Below are positions 30,999-37,985 of a stretch of 37,985 bases of DNA, one piece after another. Position numbers and translations under genes: made by a program. Position 1 is the stretch's first letter, and each line of letters starts with the position of its first letter. Under the pieces are notes generated by a model. It was not told where the DNA came from and searched no databases. It was given only the letters and a program-made list of their open reading frames with translations. Source of the DNA: Acidimicrobiia bacterium (lineage in GTDB: Bacteria > Actinomycetota > Acidimicrobiia > IMCC26256 > PALSA-610); the NCBI GenBank assembly GCA_036271555.1, contig DATBAK010000047.1, positions 1 to 37,985 of the forward strand. Direction: 5' to 3'.

Positions 30999-31933
30999 GC
31001 GAGCCCTCCGTCGCGGATCTGCGCGCGCAGCCCGTCGATCCAACTCGTCGCCGAGCGCCATTCCTTCGACGCCTGACTGCGGCGGTGCACGGTCTCGGCG
31101 CCGACCCCGCCAACCGGGTACGAACCGAGGAACTTCACGTCCACGCGCTTCGCCATCAGGTTGCGCAGCGCGTCGGCGACGATCTCGTCGGCGATGTGGC
31201 CGTCGATGTCGATGAAGAAGCAGTAGTCGCCGAGGCTGCGCTTGGTCGGGCGCGATTCGAGCTTCGTGAGGTTGATCGCGCGCGCCGCGAACTCCTGGAG
31301 GATCGCGAGCAGCGAGCCCGGTCGGTCGGCGCGCTGGAAGCAGACGATCGTGGTCTTGTCGTGTCCCGTCGGGGCAGGCACGCCCCGTCCGACCTCGACG
31401 AAGCGTGTCACGTTGTCGGGGTGGTCCTCGATCGCCTTCGCGATCACGTCGAGGCCGTAGATGTCGGCCGCCAGCGAGTTGCAGATCGCGGCCTGATCGG
31501 AGCGCTTCGACTTCGACACTTCGCGCGCGGCATCCGACGTCGAGTTCGCGGCTCGGAACTCGGCCTGCGGGATCTTGCGCGCGAGGAACTGCCGGCACTG
31601 CGCGACCGCGTGCGGGAACGAGAGCACGCGCCGCACGTCGCCGATCGCGGTGCCCGGACGAACGCACAGGTTCAACGAGACGGGCAGGTCGACCTCGCGC
31701 TGCACGAGGAGCTCGCTCTCGAACGCGAGCGTGTCGAGAGTGACCGACACCGAACCCTCGATCATGTTCTCGATCGGCACGACACCCGTGTCGAACTCGT
31801 CGCGCTCGACGGCCGCGATCACCTCGGGGACGGAGCCCTGGGGCACTCGCTCTCGAGCCGCGAGATCGGGCTGAGAGAGCAGCGCTTCCTCGGTGAACGT
31901 GCCGCGAGGCCCGAAATAGGTCACGCGCGCCAC
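30995..31933 (-). CDS. pheA: Prephenate dehydratase
   Basis: This 312-residue enzyme converts prephenate to phenylpyruvate in phenylalanine synthesis. The catalytic domain (1-185) starts VTYFGPRGTFTEEALL. It has VVPIENMIEGSVSVTLDTL and the TRF catalytic motif in DNVTRFVEVGRG. A C-terminal ACT domain follows, with RPGSLLAILQEFAAR and NLTKLESRPTK (the ESRP phenylalanine-binding motif), so feedback inhibition by Phe is expected. I place the start at GTG 31933 because TACGAT ends 6 bases upstream. In-frame starts at 31972 or 31999 would add residues with no family match. About 40 residues follow the ACT core. serS is coupled downstream. Confidence 0.95.
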   Translation of the reverse strand: MARVTYFGPRGTFTEEALLSQPDLAARERVPQGSVPEVIAAVERDEFDTGVVPIENMIEGSVSVTLDTLAFESELLVQREVDLPVSLNLCVRPGTAIGDVRRVLSFPHAVAQCRQFLARKIPQAEFRAANSTSDAAREVSKSKRSDQAAICNSLAADIYGLDVIAKAIEDHPDNVTRFVEVGRGVPAPTGHDKTTIVCFQRADRPGSLLAILQEFAARAINLTKLESRPTKRSLGDYCFFIDIDGHIADEIVADALRNLMAKRVDVKFLGSYPVGGVGAETVHRRSQASKEWRSATSWIDGLRAQIRDGGLA

Positions 31934-31939
31934 CCGAGG

Positions 31940-31945
31940 ATCGTA
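31940..31945 (-). promoter_or_regulatory. -10 element of pheA-serS, leaderless type
   Basis: Minus-strand TACGAT ends 6 bases before GTG 31933. No strong -35 is seen. Confidence 0.6.
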
Positions 31946-31994
31946 GGCGAGGGTCGATTCACATGGTCGCATGTTCGCTCGTCTCGGCACTTCG

Positions 31995-32000
31995 TACACT
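31995..32000 (+). promoter_or_regulatory. -10 element of pgi-gnd-pgl, leaderless type
   Basis: TACACT ends 7 bases before GTG 32008. With 31940-31945 it makes a divergent pair of leaderless promoters. Confidence 0.6.
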
Positions 32001-32007
32001 GCGTGTT

Positions 32008-33537
32008 GTGACCTCCGACTGGCCCGGAACGCTCGCGGCGGCGACCGCCGAACTGCGCGAGCGGCGCGCCACTGCGCGCCTCATGGACCGCGACCACACG
32101 CTCTGGCAGGAGGATCCGACCGAGGTCGCGAACCGCCTCGGCTGGCTCGACGAGCCCGAGCGCATGCAGTCGCAGGCGGGCGACCTCATCGCGTTCGCGC
32201 GCGACCTCGTGCACGACGGGCTCGAGCACGTCGTGTGGTGCGGCATGGGCGGGTCGAGCCTGTTTCCCGAGTTGCTCGCTGCGACCGTCGCCGCGGGCAA
32301 GGTGTCGCCGCGTCCGGGGCCGGAGTTCACCGTGCTCGACAGCAGCCATCCGGCCGCAGTCGCGCGGGTGGCGCAGACCGTGCCCCTCGACCGCACGCTC
32401 TTCTGCTTCGCGTCGAAGTCGGGCGGCACGATCGAGACCCGCTCGCACCTCGAGTACTTCCGCACGCTCGTCTCCGGGCCGCAGCAACTTGCGGTCGTCA
32501 CCGACGCGGGCTCGGACCTCGACACGATGGCGCGCGCCGACGGGTTCCGCGCCGTCTTCAACGCGAACCCCGACATCGGCGGCCGCTACAGCGCGCTCTC
32601 GCACTTCGGCATGCTCCCCGCGGCGATCCTCGGGCTCGATGTCGCGTCGATCCTGCGCGGTGGCGCCGAGATGGTCGACAAGTGCCGCGCCGACGACGGT
32701 CCCGGCTCCACGCTCGCCGCGGCGCTCGGCGCGGGTGTGCGGACCGGTCGCGACAAGCTGACGATCGACGCGTGGGGTCCGTTCGGCGACTGGGTCGAAC
32801 AGCTCGTCGCGGAGTCGACGGGCAAGCACGACACGGGGATCCTGCCGGTCGTGCGCGAGCCGATCGTCGCGGCCGATCGCTACGGCCACGACCGTCTGTT
32901 CGTCGGCTACGGGGACGACGGCGGCGGCGCGCTGGCGAAGCTCGCCGATGCGGGCCACCCGACGGTCGGACTCGGACGCGCGTCGCTCGACAGTGGCGGC
33001 GCCGCGCTCGGCTCCGAGGTCGTGCGCTGGGAGATCGCGATCGCGCTCGCCGGCGCGCTGATGGGCATCAACCCGTTCGACCAGCCCGACGTCGAAGCCG
33101 CGAAGAAGGCGGCGCGCACGACGCTCGAGCAAGGCGTTCCCGAGTTCCCGTTCACGAGCGTGAGCGATGCGGTCGCGTCGGTACAGGCCGGCGACTACGT
33201 CGCGATCCAGGCCTTCGTCGATCCCGCGTCGCCGTACCTCGAGCAGTTCGAACGGGCGCGCTTCGCGATCCGTGACGCGACGAAGGCGGCGACGACGCTC
33301 GCGGTCGGGCCGCGCTATCTCCACTCGACGGGACAGCTGCACAAGGGGGGGCCGCCGAGCGGCGTCTTCCTCCAGGTGCTCGACGTCGGCGACACCGACG
33401 TCGACATCCCGGGTCGCGATTTCACGTTCCGCGATCTCGTGAGCGCGGAAGCCGCCGGCGACTATCTCGCGCTGCAGCAGCGCGACCGCTGCGTGTTTCG
33501 CGTCCGGCCCGACGACCTCGCGGCCTTCGGCAGCTGA
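32008..33537 (+). CDS. pgi: Glucose-6-phosphate isomerase
   Basis: This 509-residue enzyme interconverts glucose-6-phosphate and fructose-6-phosphate. The SIS-type sugar phosphate fold is shown by VVWCGMGGSSLFPELL (phosphate loop) and FASKSGGTIETRSHLEYF. Later regions resemble the Pgi half of actinobacterial transaldolase-Pgi fusions, including ARFAIRDATKAATTLAVGPRYLHSTGQLHKGG, here split by position around 33250-33350. There is no transaldolase half here, so this is a stand-alone form. The GTG start follows TACACT by 7 bases. It heads a likely operon with gnd (33 bp away) and pgl, joining glycolysis and the oxidative pentose phosphate pathway. Confidence 0.93.
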   Translation: MTSDWPGTLAAATAELRERRATARLMDRDHTLWQEDPTEVANRLGWLDEPERMQSQAGDLIAFARDLVHDGLEHVVWCGMGGSSLFPELLAATVAAGKVSPRPGPEFTVLDSSHPAAVARVAQTVPLDRTLFCFASKSGGTIETRSHLEYFRTLVSGPQQLAVVTDAGSDLDTMARADGFRAVFNANPDIGGRYSALSHFGMLPAAILGLDVASILRGGAEMVDKCRADDGPGSTLAAALGAGVRTGRDKLTIDAWGPFGDWVEQLVAESTGKHDTGILPVVREPIVAADRYGHDRLFVGYGDDGGGALAKLADAGHPTVGLGRASLDSGGAALGSEVVRWEIAIALAGALMGINPFDQPDVEAAKKAARTTLEQGVPEFPFTSVSDAVASVQAGDYVAIQAFVDPASPYLEQFERARFAIRDATKAATTLAVGPRYLHSTGQLHKGGPPSGVFLQVLDVGDTDVDIPGRDFTFRDLVSAEAAGDYLALQQRDRCVFRVRPDDLAAFGS

Positions 33538-33569
33538 CGCGCGCCACTCGGGCCATTCAGGAGGACACC

Positions 33570-34592
33570 GTGCAGATCGGAATGGTCGGACTCGGACGCA
33601 TGGGCGCCGGGCTCACGCGTCGCCTGCGGGGCGCGGGCCACGACGTCGTCGTGTACGACGTGAACCAGCCCGCGATCGACGCGCTCGTGGAGGAGGGCGC
33701 GACCGGCGCGTCGTCGCTCGAAGACCTCGGGAAGAAGCTCCAGCCCCCGCGCTCGGTGTGGCTGATGGTGCCCGCCGCGTTCACCCAGCAGACCGTCGAC
33801 GACGTCGCCGCGGTGCTCTCGCCCGACGACGCGATCATCGACGGTGGCAACTCCGACTGGCGCGACGACATCCGCCGCGCGCACGAGCTGCGCGAGCGGC
33901 AGCTCCACTACATCGACGCGGGCACGAGCGGCGGCGTGTTCGGACTCGAGCGCGGCTTCTGTCTCATGATCGGGGGCGACACCCACGCGGTCGAGCGCCT
34001 CGCACCGATCTTCGACACGCTCGCTTCGGGCTTCGACGCCGCGCCGCGCACGCCGGGTCGTTCCGGAGAGCCGACTCCCGAAGAGCGGGGCTGGCTGCAC
34101 TGCGGTGAGTCGGGCGCGGGCCACTTCGTGAAGATGGTCCACAACGGGATCGAGTACGGGATGATGGCCGCGTACGCCGAGGGGCTCGCGGTGCTCCAGC
34201 GCGCGAACGAAGGCAAGACGGTGCAGGACATCGACGCCGAGACCGCGCCGCTCACGTACCCGGACCTGTACCAGTACGACCTCGACCTCCCCGCGATCAC
34301 CGAGGTGTGGCGACGCGGCAGCGTCATCGCGTCATGGCTCCTCGATCTCACCGCGACCGCGTTCGTCGAATCGGGCGACCTCCACGAGTTCAGCGGACGC
34401 GTCTCCGACTCCGGCGAGGGTCGCTGGACCGCGGAGGCGTCGATCGCGCTCGGGGTGCCGACGCCGGTTCTGACTGCGGCGCTGCAGTCGCGCTTCACGT
34501 CGCAGGGCTCGGCGACGTTCGCGAACAAGATCCAGTCCGCGCAACGCAAGCAGTTCGGCGGCCACGCCGAAAAAGTGGCATCCGGCGAATGA
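33570..34592 (+). CDS. gnd: 6-phosphogluconate dehydrogenase (decarboxylating), short form
   Basis: This 340-residue enzyme oxidises and decarboxylates 6-phosphogluconate to ribulose-5-phosphate. The N-terminal Rossmann motif is MVGLGRMGAGLTRRL. The substrate motifs are DGGNSDWRDD, YIDAGTSGGVFGLERG and the catalytic FVKMVHNGIEYGMM. Its length fits the short, often NAD-preferring class rather than the 470-residue form. GTG 33570 has AGGAGG about 5 bases upstream. Its stop overlaps the pgl start (34589-34592), so both are made together. zwf is not in the window. Confidence 0.95.
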   Translation: MQIGMVGLGRMGAGLTRRLRGAGHDVVVYDVNQPAIDALVEEGATGASSLEDLGKKLQPPRSVWLMVPAAFTQQTVDDVAAVLSPDDAIIDGGNSDWRDDIRRAHELRERQLHYIDAGTSGGVFGLERGFCLMIGGDTHAVERLAPIFDTLASGFDAAPRTPGRSGEPTPEERGWLHCGESGAGHFVKMVHNGIEYGMMAAYAEGLAVLQRANEGKTVQDIDAETAPLTYPDLYQYDLDLPAITEVWRRGSVIASWLLDLTATAFVESGDLHEFSGRVSDSGEGRWTAEASIALGVPTPVLTAALQSRFTSQGSATFANKIQSAQRKQFGGHAEKVASGE

Positions 34593-35296
34593 GTCGCGCG
34601 CTTCCGATCCATGTCGGTACCGACGCCGACGACGCCGCGCAACAGGCCGCGGAGTTGATCGCCGCCGACCTCGCGACCGCGATCGCGCAGCGCGGCCGCG
34701 CGTCGATCGCGTTCAGTGGCGGGACCACGCCGTGGCCCATGGTGCGCGCGCTCGCCACGAGCAAGATCGCGTGGGACAAGGTCGACGTGTTCCAGGTCGA
34801 CGAGCGCGTCGCGCCCGCCGGCGACCCCGACCGCAACGCCACGCACCTGCAGTCGAACCTGATCGGGCGCTCGTCGATCCCGAAGCGCAACTGGCACCCG
34901 ATCCCGGTCGAGGAACCCGATCCGGCCGGCGCGGCCCGGAACTACGAGCGCACGTTGCGCGAGGTCGCCGGCGAGGCGCTCGACGTCGTTCACCTCGGCC
35001 TCGGGCCCGACGGCCACACCGCGTCGCTCGTGCCCGGCGACCCCGTGCTCGGCGAGACCGAGCGGCTCGTGGCCGCGACCGGCCCGTACCAGGGTCACCG
35101 GCGGGTCACGCTCACCTATCCCGCGCTCGACGCGGCGCGCCGGATCGTGTGGTTCGAGACCGGCGCGGCCAAGGGCGAGATCCTGCGCCGGCTCGTGGCG
35201 GGCGACCCGACGATCCCCGCAGGGCGGGTCCTCCAGGACCGCGCGGTGGTCGTCTGCGACGAACCCGCCGCCGCGTTGTTGCTCGACGGGCGCTAG
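34589..35296 (+). CDS. pgl: 6-phosphogluconolactonase
   Basis: This 235-residue protein of the SugarP_isomerase/NagB-like fold hydrolyses 6-phosphogluconolactone. Key segments are IAFSGGTTPWPMVRAL, DVFQVDERVAPAGDPDRNATHL and HLGLGPDGHTASLVPGDP, the last being the family signature. The ATG overlaps the gnd stop. With pgi and gnd it forms a three-gene sugar-phosphate operon. The order gnd before pgl is unusual only in that zwf is missing here. Confidence 0.95.
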   Translation: MSRALPIHVGTDADDAAQQAAELIAADLATAIAQRGRASIAFSGGTTPWPMVRALATSKIAWDKVDVFQVDERVAPAGDPDRNATHLQSNLIGRSSIPKRNWHPIPVEEPDPAGAARNYERTLREVAGEALDVVHLGLGPDGHTASLVPGDPVLGETERLVAATGPYQGHRRVTLTYPALDAARRIVWFETGAAKGEILRRLVAGDPTIPAGRVLQDRAVVVCDEPAAALLLDGR

Positions 35297-35325
35297 CCGC
35301 CTGGAACATTCGTCGCAGACGCCGG

Positions 35326-35331
35326 TAGCGT
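35326..35331 (+). promoter_or_regulatory. Candidate -10 of the alcohol dehydrogenase gene
   Basis: TAGCGT lies 55 bases before ATG 35387, which would give a leader of about 49 nt carrying the AAGGAG ribosome site. Tentative. Confidence 0.35.
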
Positions 35332-35386
35332 CGGCATCGCCGCCGATCCGTTCGGGTCGGCACAGTCTCTGGATCAAGGAGCGGTC

Positions 35387-36463
35387 ATGCGCGCAGCAGT
35401 CTTCGTGGGCACCGAGCAGCCCCTCGCGATCGAGGACCTCGAGCCCGTCGCGCCCGGACCGCGCGACGTCGTCGTCGAGATCGGCGCGAGCGGTGTGTGC
35501 CACTCCGACCTCTCCGTGGTGCACGGCTACCTGCCCGTGATGCCGGGCACCGTGCTCGGGCACGAGGGCACGGGCAAGGTCATCGAGGTCGGCAAAGAGG
35601 TCACGAAGGTCAAGAAGGGCGACCGGGTCGTCAGCACGTTCGTGCCCGCCTGCGGCGTCTGCTGGTTCTGCCTGCACGACCAGTCGAACTTCTGCGAGCG
35701 CGAGTTCGAGACGATGATGACGATGCGCGGCAAGCGTCCCGACCAGAGCGAGTACATGACGTTCACGGGACTCGGCACGTTCGCCGACGTCATGACGTCG
35801 AGTGAGGACTCGGTCGTGAAGGTCGAGACCGACGTCCCCGACGAGCAGCTCGCGCTCATCGGCTGCGGTGTCACCACCGGCGTCGGCGCCGCGCTCAACA
35901 CCGCGCGCGTGCAGCCCGGCTCGACGGTCGCGGTCGTCGGCTGCGGCGGCGTCGGTCAGTCGGTGATCCAGGGCGCGCGCATCGCGGGTGCGGCGCGCAT
36001 CATCGCGGTCGACCTCGTCGACATGAAGCGCAAGACGGCGCTCCAGTTCGGTGCGACCGACGTGGTCGACCCCGCCGAGGGCGACGCGGTCGCGCAGGTG
36101 AAGGCGCTCACCGGCGGGCGCGGTGTCGACTACTCCTTCGAGGTCATCGGCCTGCCCGAGACCATCACGTCGGCGCACGGCATGGCCCGCAACGGCGGCA
36201 CCGTCTGCGTCGTCGGCATGACCCGCATGGACGCGCAGATCACGCTCTCCGCCTTCGCGTTGTTCTACGAGGGCAAGACGATCGTCGGGAGCAAGTACGG
36301 ATCCGCGCAGGTGCGCCGCGACTTCCAGCGCTTCGCCGATCTCGTCGAGACGGGCCGCCTCGACACGTCGTCGATGGTGTCGCGCACGATCAAGCTCGAC
36401 GAGGTGAACGAGGCCTTCCGCGCCATGGAGGCCGGCGAGGTCATCCGCTCCGTCATCGTCTGA
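35387..36463 (+). CDS. Zinc-dependent alcohol dehydrogenase
   Basis: This 358-residue MDR dehydrogenase has catalytic zinc ligands in GASGVCHSDLSVVHGYLP and VLGHEGTGKVIEVG. The structural zinc lobe is PACGVCWFCLHDQSNFCE (four Cys). The NAD-binding fold is VAVVGCGGVGQSVIQGA with the acidic AVDLVD at the end of the second strand, which favours NAD. The overall pattern is near the actinobacterial NDMA-dependent alcohol dehydrogenase/formaldehyde dehydrogenase group, but the exact substrate is not given by the sequence. AAGGAG lies upstream of the ATG. A partial gene-end repeat copy follows at 36475. Confidence 0.92.
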   Translation: MRAAVFVGTEQPLAIEDLEPVAPGPRDVVVEIGASGVCHSDLSVVHGYLPVMPGTVLGHEGTGKVIEVGKEVTKVKKGDRVVSTFVPACGVCWFCLHDQSNFCEREFETMMTMRGKRPDQSEYMTFTGLGTFADVMTSSEDSVVKVETDVPDEQLALIGCGVTTGVGAALNTARVQPGSTVAVVGCGGVGQSVIQGARIAGAARIIAVDLVDMKRKTALQFGATDVVDPAEGDAVAQVKALTGGRGVDYSFEVIGLPETITSAHGMARNGGTVCVVGMTRMDAQITLSAFALFYEGKTIVGSKYGSAQVRRDFQRFADLVETGRLDTSSMVSRTIKLDEVNEAFRAMEAGEVIRSVIV

Positions 36464-36474
36464 TCTGTACTCAT

Positions 36475-36512
36475 GGTCGCACTCGCTCCGCTCGCCGCTC
36501 CTGACGCCTCAG
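36475..36512 (+). repeat. Partial third copy of the gene-end repeat
   Basis: It ends in CTCCTGACGCCTCAG, identical over 15 bp to the copies at 17900 and 18006, with a related GGTCG...CTCGC left part. It follows the dehydrogenase stop by 12 bases. An AGATCAG after it can pair with CTGATCT at the gene end (about 36460-36466). Confidence 0.65.
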
Positions 36513-36579
36513 CCACCAGATCAGGCGGCCCGCAAAGCGAACCGCCCGTTCCCGTGCGCGCGGTCTGAGCCCAGCGGAC

Positions 36580-37985
36580 ATGTGGCCCGGCTTCCACGCG
36601 CAACGGACACCGGACAAGCCCGCCGTCGTCATGGCGGCGACGGGCGAGACGTTCACGTACGCGGAGTTCGACGCGCGCTCGAACCGGCTCGCGCAGTTGT
36701 TCTGGGACGCGGGCCTGCGCTTCGGTGATCACCTCGCGGTGCTCATGGACAACGACCCGCACTACCTCGAGGTGTGTTGGGCCGCACAGCGCTCGGGACT
36801 CGTGTACACGGCGATCAACTGGCACTTCACCGCCGAGGAGGCCGCGTACATCGTCGACGACTGCGACGCGCAAGCGATCGTCGTCAACGCGGGAACGCGT
36901 GACGTCGCCGAAGAGCTCCTCGAGCTCATGCCGCGCGTCACGACGCGGCTCGCGATCGGCGGCGCGATCGGATCGGGACCGAAGGGCTACGTCGACTACG
37001 AGGAAGCAATTTCCGCGTTCCCACCCGAGCCGCTCGCCGAGGAGCTCGAAGGCACGCCGATGCTCTACTCGTCGGGCACGACGGGACGGCCGAAAGGCAT
37101 CAAGTACCACATCCGGCGCGAGCCGATCGGGAACGCGCCGGAACGGCTCGCGTCGCTGACCCTCGTCTTCAAGTTCGACGAGAACAGCATCTACCTGTCG
37201 CCGGCGCCGCTGTACCACTCGGCACCGCTCTTCTACTGCATGAACACGCTGCGACTCGGCGCCACCGTCGTCGTGATGGATCACTTCGATCCGCTGCGCG
37301 CGCTCGAGTACATCGAGCGCTACGCGATCACGCACAGCCAGTGGGTGCCCACGATGTTCGTGCGCATGTGGAAGCTCACGGCCGACGAGCGCGCGCGACA
37401 CGACCTCTCGTCGCATCGCGTCGCGGTGCACGCGGCCGCGCCGTGTCCGGTGGAGGTGAAGCGGCGCATGATCGAGTGGTGGGGCCCGATCCTCATGGAG
37501 TACTACTCCGCCACCGAAGGTCAGGGCGCGACGATCATCACGAGCGAGGAGTGGCTCGCGCACGCGGGCTCGGTCGGCCGGTCGATGCTCGGACCGATCC
37601 ACATCGTCGACGACGCGAAGGACGCGTTGCTCGCGCCGGGCGAGGTCGGCGTGGTGTGGTTCGAGCCGCTGCAGGGTCGCAGCGGCTTCGAGTACCACAA
37701 GGACGAGCAGAAGACGCTCGACTCGTTCAACACGCGCGGTTGGTCGACCGTCGGCGACATGGGCTATCTCGACGCCGACGGCTACCTCTACCTCACCGAC
37801 CGCGCCTCCTTCATGATCATCGCGGGCGGGGTCAACATCTACCCCAGGGAGATCGAGGACGTCCTGCTGCGCCACCCCTCGGTGGCCGACGTCGGCGTGA
37901 TCGGGGTCCCGAACGCAGACCTCGGTGAGGAGGTCAAGGCGATCGTCGAACTCGAGGCCGGGGTGGATCCGTCGCCCGAGCTGGA
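36580..37985 (+). CDS. Acyl-CoA synthetase (AMP-binding), 3' end beyond the window
   Basis: 468 codons are present, with no stop before the window ends. It is an ANL-superfamily adenylate-forming enzyme. The ATP P-loop is MLYSSGTTGRPKGI (about residue 165). Later motifs are MEYYSATEGQG, STVGDMGYLDADGYLYLTDR and IIAGGVNIYPREIEDVL, the hinge and the start of the C-terminal domain. The final catalytic Lys motif is still to come. It activates a carboxylic acid, probably a fatty acid, to its CoA ester via an acyl-AMP. The start is ATG 36580, in MWPGFHAQRTPDKPAVV, a usual N-terminus for this family; the ribosome site is weak. It may be co-transcribed with the dehydrogenase 116 bp upstream. Confidence 0.9.
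   Translation, partial: MWPGFHAQRTPDKPAVVMAATGETFTYAEFDARSNRLAQLFWDAGLRFGDHLAVLMDNDPHYLEVCWAAQRSGLVYTAINWHFTAEEAAYIVDDCDAQAIVVNAGTRDVAEELLELMPRVTTRLAIGGAIGSGPKGYVDYEEAISAFPPEPLAEELEGTPMLYSSGTTGRPKGIKYHIRREPIGNAPERLASLTLVFKFDENSIYLSPAPLYHSAPLFYCMNTLRLGATVVVMDHFDPLRALEYIERYAITHSQWVPTMFVRMWKLTADERARHDLSSHRVAVHAAAPCPVEVKRRMIEWWGPILMEYYSATEGQGATIITSEEWLAHAGSVGRSMLGPIHIVDDAKDALLAPGEVGVVWFEPLQGRSGFEYHKDEQKTLDSFNTRGWSTVGDMGYLDADGYLYLTDRASFMIIAGGVNIYPREIEDVLLRHPSVADVGVIGVPNADLGEEVKAIVELEAGVDPSPEL

Noticed and set aside
36580-37985. Acyl-CoA synthetase as a truncated pseudogene
   Set aside because: The frame is open to the last base with all expected motifs in order; only the window edge cuts it.

Overview
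This is a GC-rich (roughly 70 percent), densely coded chromosomal segment of an actinobacterium. Three things point to Actinomycetota, most likely an uncultured member of the class Acidimicrobiia. First, many genes start with GTG, and ten or eleven have leaderless-type promoters. Second, there are two DinB-like enzymes of the mycothiol-dependent family. Third, secreted proteins carry Thr/Pro linkers of the TTTTTVAPTTTT kind. The class-level placement is inference; no rRNA gene is present. I see no phage, transposase, integrase or CRISPR array.

Layout: (1) 1-3910, a PadR regulator with an 11-bp palindromic operator, then an ABC ATPase and an FtsX-type permease, all joined by 4-bp overlaps. (2) 3929-7141, an ureidoglycolate-lyase-like gene divergent from a cupin, an unusual Flp-pilin/Ig-like fusion, a TetR regulator, an RraA-like aldolase and tRNA-Ser(GCT). 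(3) 7186-8687, an SRPBCC protein divergent from a PHP hydrolase. (4) 8752-16370, read leftward: a MarR regulator overlapping a fused four-domain ABC exporter, then a GH13 alpha-glucosidase overlapping a GT-C-like membrane protein. (5) 16406-21563, a GNAT, a SAM methyltransferase, two mycothiol-type DinB proteins, a PhyH dioxygenase and a zinc dehydrogenase. (6) 21560-25789, secreted proteins: a small beta-rich protein, a tandem SGNH protein, an alpha/beta-hydrolase lipoprotein and a four-Cys protein, followed by a VOC protein. (7) 25942-28281, a FAD oxidoreductase divergent from an ECF-like sigma factor and SRPBCC protein, separated by a 15-bp perfect inverted repeat, then tRNA-Ser(TGA). (8) 28413-35296, a secreted beta-propeller and two divergent core-metabolism operons: pheA-serS leftward and pgi-gnd-pgl rightward (oxidative pentose phosphate/glycolysis). 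(9) 35387-end, a zinc alcohol dehydrogenase and an acyl-CoA synthetase cut by the window edge.

The strongest pattern that gene names do not explain is promoter architecture. At least ten genes have a TANNNT hexamer ending 6 or 7 bases before the start codon, which implies transcripts that begin at the start codon. Three divergent pairs have back-to-back -10 elements that share one central TA. A second notable element is the perfect palindrome at 27127-27163. It can be read as two opposed ECF-type promoters, one for the sigma factor and one for the FAD enzyme. I did not find a wholly new multi-gene system. The best candidates for something undescribed are this sigma/FAD/SRPBCC module, the pilin-Ig fusion and the asymmetric tandem SGNH protein.
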